Below are positions 27,832 to 33,959 of a stretch of 64,000 nucleotides of DNA, one piece after another. Under the pieces are notes generated by a model that was not told the DNA's origin, did not search any database, and was given only the letters and a program-made list of their open reading frames with translations. Source of the DNA: Thermobifida halotolerans (GTDB taxonomy: Bacteria > Actinomycetota > Actinomycetes > Streptosporangiales > Streptosporangiaceae). A program made the position numbers and the translations under genes. How positions within the stretch are numbered: the stretch's first letter is position 1; every line of letters begins with the position of its first letter. The stretch is from positions 868,001-932,000 of the forward strand of contig NZ_CP063196.1 in NCBI RefSeq assembly GCF_003574835.2, given 5' to 3'.

Positions 27832-27856
27832 GTTTGTGCAGGCCGGGTCCGGGTAG
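27832..27856 (+). promoter_or_regulatory. SigB-like promoter of the aldehyde dehydrogenase gene
   Basis: GTTTG at 27832-27836, 14 bases, then GGGTAG at 27851-27856, 43 bases before the start. It is nearly identical to the element before the HPP operon. Confidence 0.55.
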
Positions 27857-27899
27857 CCGCGCGAAACGACGAGACGACCGCGGACACGGGGGCGGGAGC

Positions 27900-29423
27900 A
27901 TGGCTCAGACGGCGGGAAGCAGGCAGGAGGTCCGCACCGGGCTGCTGATCGGCGGGGAGATCGAGGGGGCCGAGAACTGGTTCCCGGTCTTCGACCCGGC
28001 GGCGCCCCAGGAGACCGTCGGCTACGCCGCGGCGGCCACCCGGGAGCAGGCCCGCCACGCGGTGGACGCCGCCGACGCGGCCTGGGGGGACTGGAGCGCG
28101 CTGGAACCGGAGCGGCGCGCCGAGATCCTGCGCGACGCGCTGGGGGCGCTGCGGGACGACAACGACGAACGGGTGGAGCTGCTCGTCCGGGAGAACGGCA
28201 AGATCCGCGCCGAGGCGGAGGTCGAACTGGCGGTGTTCTCCCAGCGCTGTGAACTGGCGGCCGGAATGGCGGGGGAGCTGGACCGGACGCGCCGTCTGCT
28301 GCCGCGGCCCAGACAGGGGGAGACCGCGGCGACGGGCGAGGCGCTGACGGACGTCCCGGCCGCGCCCCGGTTCCGCTCCGAGGTGTCGGCGCTGCCGCTG
28401 GGCGTGGTGACGATCATCGTCCCCTACAACTGGCCGCTGGCGATCCTCGCCGCCAGCCTCCCGTACGCGCTCGTGGCGGGAAACACCGTGGTCGTCAAAC
28501 CGCCGCCGACCACCCCGCTGGCGGTGGTGAGCACGCTGCGGCTGCTCGCCGAACGGCTGCCCGCCGGAGTGCTCAACGTCGTCACCGGAAGCAACGAGGC
28601 CGTCGAGCCGGTCATCCGCGACCCGCGGGTCCGGCGGATCGTCTTCACCGGCAGCACGAACGCGGGCAAGAACATCATGCGGATGGCGGCCGACAACGTG
28701 ACCCGGGTGACGCTGGAACTCGGCGGCAACGACCCGGCGATCGTCCTCGACGACGTCGAGTTGGACGCGGCCGCGATCGAACGCCTGACCGTCGGCTCCT
28801 TCCTGACCACGGGCCAGGTGTGCATGGGCATCAAGCGGGTCTACGTACACCGCTCCCGCTTCGACGAACTGGTGGAGGGCATGTCGGCGCAGCTGTCGCA
28901 CCACCATCTGGGGCACGGGCTGCGCCCGGAGACGACCATGGGTCCGCTCAACAGCGCCCGGCAGCGCGACTTCGTGCGCGACCTGCTCGACCGGGCCCGG
29001 GCCGCGGGCGGCGAGGTGCGCGAGTTCGGCACGGCCGACGACGAGACGCAGCGGAGCGGCGGGTACTTCCTGCGTCCCGCCCTGGTTCTCGACCCGCCCG
29101 CCGACGAGAGCATCGTGACCGAGGAGCAGTTCGGCCCGGCCCTGCCGATCCTGCCCTACGACGACCTCGACCAGGTGGTCGACACGGTCAACCGGGGCTG
29201 GTCGGGACTGTGCTCGTCGGTGTGGACCTCCGACCTGGACCGCGCGGCACAGGTGGCCGCCCGGCTGCGCACCGGGACCACCTGGATCAACGACGCCAAC
29301 GCGGTGGCCCAGGACGACCGCGCGCCCTTCGGGGGGTTCCGGCAGAGCGGCATGGGCCGCGAGCTGGGCGTCGAGGGCCTGCTGGAGATGACCGAGGCGC
29401 ACACGGTCACCTATCCCCGCTGA
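27900..29423 (+). CDS. NAD(P)-dependent aldehyde dehydrogenase
   Basis: 507 aa, ATG at 27900 with GGGGGCGGGAGC upstream. Conserved features: PYNWPLAILAASLPYALVAG before the cofactor site, VVVKPPPTTP, FTGSTNAGK, catalytic base in VTLELGGNDP and the nucleophile Cys in TTGQVCMG; the C-terminal DRAPFGGFRQSGMGRELG is also intact. The nearest resemblance is to succinate-semialdehyde or benzaldehyde-type dehydrogenases; substrate uncertain. It is monocistronic under its own SigB-like promoter and closes the stress/energy island. Confidence 0.93.
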   Translation: MAQTAGSRQEVRTGLLIGGEIEGAENWFPVFDPAAPQETVGYAAAATREQARHAVDAADAAWGDWSALEPERRAEILRDALGALRDDNDERVELLVRENGKIRAEAEVELAVFSQRCELAAGMAGELDRTRRLLPRPRQGETAATGEALTDVPAAPRFRSEVSALPLGVVTIIVPYNWPLAILAASLPYALVAGNTVVVKPPPTTPLAVVSTLRLLAERLPAGVLNVVTGSNEAVEPVIRDPRVRRIVFTGSTNAGKNIMRMAADNVTRVTLELGGNDPAIVLDDVELDAAAIERLTVGSFLTTGQVCMGIKRVYVHRSRFDELVEGMSAQLSHHHLGHGLRPETTMGPLNSARQRDFVRDLLDRARAAGGEVREFGTADDETQRSGGYFLRPALVLDPPADESIVTEEQFGPALPILPYDDLDQVVDTVNRGWSGLCSSVWTSDLDRAAQVAARLRTGTTWINDANAVAQDDRAPFGGFRQSGMGRELGVEGLLEMTEAHTVTYPR

Positions 29424-29498
29424 CCCGGCCCCGCCGGCCGTGCCCGTGCCGCCGAAAACCGGAGGACGCGCGGGGCACGGTCGGGCGATGATGGGCGG

Positions 29499-30065
29499 AT
29501 GCGAGTCCTTTTGGAGACCGAACGGCTGGTGCTGCGCGAGTTCGCCGAGACCGACGCCGACCACCTGTACGCGTTGAACAGCGACCCCGCCGTCATGCGC
29601 TTCATCAACGGCGGCCGACCGGTGGCCTTCGAGGCGGTGCGGACGGAGGAGCTGCCGCACCGGATGCGCCGCCACCCGCGCACCGGAGAGTGCGGCTACT
29701 GGGCGGCCGAGGACCGCGACGGGCGGTTCCTGGGCTGGTTCGAGTTCCGCCCGCTCGACGCGGAGGACGTCGGGACGGTGGAACTCGGCTACCGGCTGCG
29801 CGCGGCCGCCTGGGGGCGGGGCTACGCCACCGAGGGGGCGCGGGCCCTGGTCCGCAGGGGGTTCACCGGGACGGGGGCGGCGCGGGTCGTCGCCTTCACG
29901 ATGGCGGTCAACGCCCGCTCCCGGCGGGTGATGGAAAAGACCGGGCTGCGGTACGTCCGCACCTTCCACCGCGACTGGCCCGAGCCGATCGACGGCGCGG
30001 AGCACGGCGAGGTCGAGTACGCCCTGACCCGGCAGGAGTGGCTGGACCGCGAGGCGGCCCGGTGA
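29499..30065 (+). CDS. GNAT family N-acetyltransferase (RimJ/RimL type)
   Basis: 188 aa. ETERLVLREFAETDADHLYALN at the N-terminus and GYRLRAAAWGRGYATEGARALV with the acetyl-CoA loop, then AVNARSRRVMEKTGLRYVRTF, are standard RimJ/RimL acetyltransferase motifs. These enzymes use acetyl-CoA on amines of proteins or small molecules such as antibiotics. It is convergent with the hexapeptide acetyltransferase 18 bases away. No clear ribosome site precedes the ATG. Confidence 0.9.
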   Translation: MRVLLETERLVLREFAETDADHLYALNSDPAVMRFINGGRPVAFEAVRTEELPHRMRRHPRTGECGYWAAEDRDGRFLGWFEFRPLDAEDVGTVELGYRLRAAAWGRGYATEGARALVRRGFTGTGAARVVAFTMAVNARSRRVMEKTGLRYVRTFHRDWPEPIDGAEHGEVEYALTRQEWLDREAAR

Positions 30066-30083
30066 GGCGGTGCCGCGCGCCGG

Positions 30084-30752
30084 TCAGTCGCCGTCGGCGA
30101 GCAGTCCGTGCTCGGCGGCGACCGCCTCGACCTGGGCGGGGGTGCCCGCCATGATGGTGCGGGCGTGCTCGGTGACCAGTCCGACCGGCCAGTCCCACCA
30201 GGCGGCCCGCAGCAGGCGGGCGACGTCGGCGTCGTCGTAGCGGCGCTTGACCGGCCGGGCGGGGTTGCCGCCGACGACGGTGTAGGGCGGCACGTCGGAG
30301 GTGACCACGGCGCCGGCCGCGACGATCGCGCCGTCGCCGACGCGCACCCCGGGCATGACCGTCGAGTCGAGGCCGAACCACACGTCGTTGCCGACGACCG
30401 TGTCGCCGCGGCTGGGTATGTCCGCCAGCAGGTCCAGGGTGCGCTCGGCCCACTCGCCGCCGAAGATCGCGAACGGGAAGGTCGACACCCCGCCGGTGCG
30501 GTGGTTGGCTCCGGCCATCACGAAGCGGGTGCCGCTGGCCAGGGCGCAGTACCTGCCGATGACGAGCCGTTCGGGGCCGTAGGCGTAGAGGACGTTGCGC
30601 TCCTGGAAGCGGGTCGCCTCGCCGGGGTCGTCGTAGTAGGTGTAGTCGCCGACCTCGATGCGGGGGTCGGTGACCAGGGGCTTGAGGAACACCACCCGGG
30701 GGTGCTCGGGAATCGGGTGCGGCGTGGCCGGATCGGGGATCGCAGCGGGCAT
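30084..30752 (-). CDS. Hexapeptide-repeat O-acetyltransferase (CatB/Vat xenobiotic acetyltransferase type)
   Basis: 222 aa from the ATG at 30752 with CCCAGGAGG upstream. After an N-terminal segment with VGDYTYYDDP the protein shows left-handed beta-helix repeats (VIGRYCALASGTRFVM; VGNDVWFGLDSTVMPGVRVGDGAIVAAGAVVTSDVPPYTVVGGNPARPVKRRY). The catalytic His of the family is in MAGANHRTGG. Relatives acetylate streptogramins and chloramphenicol, but most genomic copies have no proven drug role. The frame is open further upstream, without support. Confidence 0.92.
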   Translation of the reverse strand: MPAAIPDPATPHPIPEHPRVVFLKPLVTDPRIEVGDYTYYDDPGEATRFQERNVLYAYGPERLVIGRYCALASGTRFVMAGANHRTGGVSTFPFAIFGGEWAERTLDLLADIPSRGDTVVGNDVWFGLDSTVMPGVRVGDGAIVAAGAVVTSDVPPYTVVGGNPARPVKRRYDDADVARLLRAAWWDWPVGLVTEHARTIMAGTPAQVEAVAAEHGLLADGD

Positions 30753-30929
30753 ACCAGGTCCTCCTGGGGAGGGACCGGCCGCGCTGTCCGCGAAGGGGCG
30801 GCGAGCCGGGAGAACGTCCGGTCCCGGTGGTGTGGACGGCACCACCCTAGGCCGCTGCCCCCGTGGCCGCCAGCGGGTTTCCGGCCACCGCGGCCCCGAG
30901 GACGCCGGGGCCGCGGGTCGGCGCGGCGG

Positions 30930-30954
30930 CTGCTCACCGGCCCCCGGTGAGCAG
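30930..30954 (-). terminator. Hairpin overlapping the 3' end of the 437-aa gene
   Basis: CTGCTCACCGG and CCGGTGAGCAG, an 11-bp perfect stem with a 3-base loop. The stop codon of the uncharacterised 437-aa gene lies inside the distal arm, so the stem is transcribed at the end of that message and is likely its terminator. Confidence 0.55.
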
Positions 30955-32247
30955 CCCGAGCAGCAGCAGTACCAGTTCCCTGCGGACCTCGGGGTCGGCG
31001 ACGGCCGAGCGCCAGCGGACGGGGACCCGGTCCCCGAGGCGGACCAGGGCCGCGCGCAGGGCGTGGTCGAGGACGCGGTCGCCGCCGCGCCGGGCGAGCA
31101 GGTCGGTCCCCCGGAGCACGGAGCGCAACTCCTCCAGCAGAAGCGGCAGAGACTCCAGGTCCTGCTCGGGGACGTCCTCCTCGACAGCGGGGGTCTCGGC
31201 TTCGGGGGTGAAGGAGACGGCCTCCTCGACGGTGAGGTAGCCGCGGCTGGTGACCATGCCGCGGGCGTCCTGGAGGACCTCGAACTCCCTGGGCGCGTAC
31301 TCCCGCAGCCGCCGCAGCACCCCGGTGAGCTTGGCCCGCAGTCCGGGCACGGTGAGGCCGGCCAGACCGGCACGCACCTCGCGGCGGAACTCCAGGTCGG
31401 GGGAGTCGAAGTCGGCGTAGTCACCGACGGCGCCCCGCCTGGCCCGCGCGTTGTAGAGCCTGCGTTTCTCCGCGGCCTCGGCGTCGGGGGAGGACCACCG
31501 CTCCAGCCGCTCGTGCAGGGCCTCGGCGGTGTACTCCGACACCGGGTCGGCGTCGAACAGCGGAGCCGCGCCCCGCCGCCGGTACCGCGCCGACGCCGTG
31601 GACCCGCCGTGGCGCAGCGAACCGCGCAGCGGTCCCTCGGCGACCAGGGCGGTCACCGGCGAGCGGCCGGAGTCCTCGCTTTCGGCGCCGAGAAGGAGCG
31701 GCGGGGCGGCGAGCGCGGTCCACGGCTCGCCCTTGCCCGCCCGCTCGATGAGCAGTCCCAGTGCCTTCTGCTCCACGGCGTCGTGGACGACCGTCCGCCA
31801 CTTCCCGGCGTTGCGCATGGCGCGGACCGGTTTGACGCTGAAGGCGGCACGCCACCTGTTGTTGTGCCACATGCCGAGCCGGACGTTCTGCGCGTTTTGC
31901 ACGGAGTCCAGACGGGCCCGCTCCAGGCGTTCGCACAACCGGTCCAGCGCCCTGCGGTCGGCCGGGGCGGTGAAGTCGGAGCCCGCGTCGACGAGGGCCA
32001 CCACGTGGGCGAGCGCCGCGGCCAGCCCTCTGCCCGCGGCCCCGGGCAGGTGGTCGCCGCGACTGACGAGGAAGATCACCTCGTCGCTCTGCGCGACGTG
32101 GTGGTCGCAGCCGAAGACCCCCGTGCGGTGGCTGGAGCGCCCCGGACAGGAGGGAGGACAGCCCAGCCTGCGCGAGATGGCGTCGACGCATGCGGGGGAG
32201 TCGATGATCGTTGTGATGTTGTTTCGTGGCGAACCATGAATGACCAT
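30934..32247 (-). CDS. Uncharacterised 437-aa protein beside the type III-D locus
   Basis: ATG at 32247; no other in-frame start gives a sensible N-terminus, and codon use is AT-richer in the first 15 codons. The N-terminus is cysteine- and histidine-containing (CVDAISRRLGCPPSCPG, then FGCDHH) and could bind zinc. A middle region (NVRLGMWHNNRWRAAFSV; AMRNAGKWRTVVHDAVEQKALGLL) and a segment GGSTASARYRRRGAAPLFD are basic. The last ~170 residues are helical, with an acidic linker (PEAETPAVEEDVPEQDLE) before a leucine-rich tail. I recognise no family. It has its own palindromes upstream and a terminator, and is divergent from cas6; an effector, regulator or unrelated gene are all possible. Confidence 0.7.
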   Translation of the reverse strand: MVIHGSPRNNITTIIDSPACVDAISRRLGCPPSCPGRSSHRTGVFGCDHHVAQSDEVIFLVSRGDHLPGAAGRGLAAALAHVVALVDAGSDFTAPADRRALDRLCERLERARLDSVQNAQNVRLGMWHNNRWRAAFSVKPVRAMRNAGKWRTVVHDAVEQKALGLLIERAGKGEPWTALAAPPLLLGAESEDSGRSPVTALVAEGPLRGSLRHGGSTASARYRRRGAAPLFDADPVSEYTAEALHERLERWSSPDAEAAEKRRLYNARARRGAVGDYADFDSPDLEFRREVRAGLAGLTVPGLRAKLTGVLRRLREYAPREFEVLQDARGMVTSRGYLTVEEAVSFTPEAETPAVEEDVPEQDLESLPLLLEELRSVLRGTDLLARRGGDRVLDHALRAALVRLGDRVPVRWRSAVADPEVRRELVLLLLGLLTGGR

Positions 32248-32263
32248 GGAGGGCCTCGCCGGA

Positions 32264-32275
32264 CCCCGTACGGGG
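32264..32275. promoter_or_regulatory. Palindrome in the leader of the 437-aa gene
   Basis: CCCCGTACGGGG, a perfect 12-bp palindrome 17 bases upstream of the start codon. It could be an operator covering the ribosome site or a leader hairpin. No known motif. Confidence 0.35.
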
Positions 32276-32349
32276 CGGGCGGCGCCTGCGGCGCCGTCCG
32301 TGGCGAGACCGGGGGTGACCCAGGGCTCGTGGTGGAAGCCGTCCGCGCG

Positions 32350-32365
32350 GCACGGGTGACCGTGC
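32350..32365. promoter_or_regulatory. Inverted repeat upstream of the 437-aa gene
   Basis: GCACGGgtgaCCGTGC, two perfect 6-bp half-sites with a 4-base centre, ~105 bases upstream of the start. Its place near a CATACC hexamer (minus strand, ~32367-32372) suggests an operator by the promoter. Confidence 0.35.
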
Positions 32366-32419
32366 TGGTATGAGGGGCGCGGTGGGCCTCCGCGGGTAAT
32401 TGTGACGGTTGCCCGATAC

Positions 32420-32481
32420 GGCGTCAAGGTTCCGTCGCCGCGGCCGTCCCGCGGAGGCCGCGGCGACGGAACCCTGACGCC
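32420..32481 (-). terminator. 26-bp-stem hairpin after the 96-aa gene
   Basis: Arms at 32420-32445 and 32456-32481 (GGCGTCAAGGTTCCGTCGCC... and its complement) pair over 26 bp with one mismatch and a 10-base loop. It begins two bases after the stop of the small minus-strand gene, which supports that gene being expressed, and insulates the 437-aa gene from it. Confidence 0.8.
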
Positions 32482-32483
32482 GC

Positions 32484-32774
32484 TCAGAGCGGTCCGGGGC
32501 GGCCCTCCTCGACGGCCCGCTGCAGGGCGCGCGCCAGGGAGCGCAGCCGCGACGCCAGGTCGGCGGAGGTGGGGGGCGGAGGCGGCGCCGGACGGGGGCG
32601 CACGGTCCGGCGGGGTGGCCACGGCGCGTCCCCGGAGCAGGCGAACCCGAGCCAGATGTCGAGGAAGGCGTCGTGGAAGCGGGCCTCCAGTCGGGGGTCG
32701 GCCAGCGGGGCGGAGTGGTCCGGGACCCCCGGGGGGCGCGACTCCGGCTGTCCCGGCTCCCGCGGGGCGCTCAC
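32484..32774 (-). CDS. Small uncharacterised protein (96 aa) divergent from cas6
   Basis: GTG at 32774 with GAGGCGGG about 10 bases upstream is the most likely start; the frame stays open upstream but with unlikely composition. Residues ~30-50 (ARFHDAFLDIWLGFACSGDAPWP) look like a folded amphipathic segment, then a proline-rich linker, then a helix SADLASRLRSLARALQRAVEEG. No known family. The strong hairpin immediately after the stop and the divergent position relative to cas6 suggest a real, separately transcribed gene, perhaps a regulator or small partner of the CRISPR system. It is not an obvious Cas11. Confidence 0.5.
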   Translation of the reverse strand: MSAPREPGQPESRPPGVPDHSAPLADPRLEARFHDAFLDIWLGFACSGDAPWPPRRTVRPRPAPPPPPTSADLASRLRSLARALQRAVEEGRPGPL

Positions 32775-32929
32775 CGGGTCCCGCCTCGGTGGCCGGGCCC
32801 CGGCGCGCCGGGGCGGGAAGGGGGGACCGGTCTCGGAGGCGGGCCGTGCGGTGCGCGGCGGAGGGAAGCCATGCGATGCTCCTTCGTGGTGGTGTCCGGC
32901 GCGGCGGGTGACCGCGTCCGCACGGGACA

Positions 32930-32956
32930 CTCTCGGACGCCGCGGACGTCCGAGAG
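32930..32956. promoter_or_regulatory. Inverted repeat in the cas6 promoter region
   Basis: CTCTCGGACG ccgcgga CGTCCGAGAG, a perfect 10-bp repeat with a 7-base centre, 39-65 bases before cas6. The GTCCG/CGGAC core recurs in the repeat before the CARF nuclease gene, and GTGTCCGG words flank it on both sides (around 32893 and 32963). Putative operator for the cas operon. Confidence 0.5.
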
Positions 32957-32994
32957 CGCGAGGTGTCCGGAACCGTCGTCGAGAGGGGGCGGCC

Positions 32995-33843
32995 ATGCCG
33001 CGGCGGTGGACTCTCGTCCTGCACGGCGGGGCGCGTCCGGCGCGTCGGATGCGCGCCCACGACTGCCACGGGCTGCTCAACGCCTGGTGGCCGCAGGAGG
33101 ACGGAGAACACGCCGAGGCCAAGCGGTGGGCGGCGCACGGACTGCCGCGGCCGGTCGCCGACGGGCTGTGGTCGTGGACGGTGAACTGGCTCGACGACGA
33201 TCGGGACCCGCCTTTGGACCCGGCCGACCTGCGGGGCCGGGAGTGCCGTATCGGGGACCACCGGCTGGCGGTGCACGCGGTGGTGGAGCTGCCGCACCGC
33301 GACTACGCGCGGATCCTGGACGTGTGGCGCCAGGACGCGCCCACGGTGCGCGACGCGTGGGTGCACACCCGCAGCCCGGTGCTGTTCGCCGCCAGGGACG
33401 ACCGGGGCAGGCGGGTGTGGCTGCCCCGCCCCGACACGCGGCGGCTGTTCGGGTTCGTGCGCGAGCACCCCGTCCACGGCCTCGGAGGCAGCGGGGCGCT
33501 GGGGGGCGCGGTGCGGTTCGCGCCGCGTCCGCTGGTCGTCGACTGGCTGGCGGAGGTCGAGGGGGTGCCCGCCCGGCTGGAGCCGGGGCGCGTGGAGCAC
33601 GATCCGGTGCGGGTGGTCGGCGTCGAGGCGGCGGGCGGCCACCCGGTCCGGGGCTGGGAGGGCGGAGTGCGCCTGGAGGCCGCGGACGGCGACGCGGCGG
33701 CGCTGGCCTCGCTGCTGGCGCTGGTGGAGTACACGGGCGCGGGCAAGTACACCGCCTACGGATTCGGCGCCCTGCGGGTCGACTCGGCGACGGCTCCGGG
33801 TGGCGGCCGCGGGACCGACACGTCCGGGGAGCTGTTCGAGTGA
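32995..33843 (+). CDS. cas6: CRISPR-associated endoribonuclease Cas6
   Basis: 282 aa, ATG at 32995 with GAGAGGGGG upstream. The C-terminal segment EYTGAGKYTAYGFGALRV is the glycine-rich loop characteristic of Cas6, within a RAMP ferredoxin fold; the N-terminal fold has HDCHGLLNAWW, with His22 and His25 as candidate catalytic residues. Cas6 cuts the repeat RNA of CRISPR precursors to make guide RNAs. Position as first gene of the type III run agrees. Its presence implies a repeat array somewhere in the genome, although none is in the window. About 116 bases separate it from the next gene, with an inverted repeat between, so it may be partly separate. Confidence 0.85.
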   Translation: MPRRWTLVLHGGARPARRMRAHDCHGLLNAWWPQEDGEHAEAKRWAAHGLPRPVADGLWSWTVNWLDDDRDPPLDPADLRGRECRIGDHRLAVHAVVELPHRDYARILDVWRQDAPTVRDAWVHTRSPVLFAARDDRGRRVWLPRPDTRRLFGFVREHPVHGLGGSGALGGAVRFAPRPLVVDWLAEVEGVPARLEPGRVEHDPVRVVGVEAAGGHPVRGWEGGVRLEAADGDAAALASLLALVEYTGAGKYTAYGFGALRVDSATAPGGGRGTDTSGELFE

Positions 33844-33878
33844 GGGGAGACCGGACCGGTCCTCCTCCGAATTGGGGA

Positions 33879-33905
33879 TTTTGTCCGAGAAGGCTACGGA
33901 CAAAA
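33879..33905. promoter_or_regulatory. Inverted repeat before the CARF nuclease gene
   Basis: TTTTGTCCG agaaggcta CGGACAAAA, 9-bp perfect arms with a 9-base centre, in an AT-rich patch. It could be an operator or an attenuator between cas6 and the effector operon: TTGGGG (33872-33877) and TACGGA (33895-33900) are 17 bases apart and could be a promoter overlapping it. The GTCCG core is shared with the repeat before cas6. Confidence 0.5.
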
Positions 33906-33959
33906 AGCGGTGTCCGATAGGAAGAGGTGAACGTCACCCCCTCTCCTGGACGGACCGGT

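Noticed and set aside
32402-32911. Plus-strand 169-codon frame upstream of cas6
   Set aside because: It spans the 26-bp hairpin and is antisense to the 96-aa gene, with Pro/Arg/Gly-rich shadow composition.
30934-33903. The 989-codon minus-strand frame reaching from the 437-aa gene across cas6
   Set aside because: The part upstream of 32247 lies across the hairpin and antisense to cas6; a perfect regulatory region and a terminator separate it from the true start.
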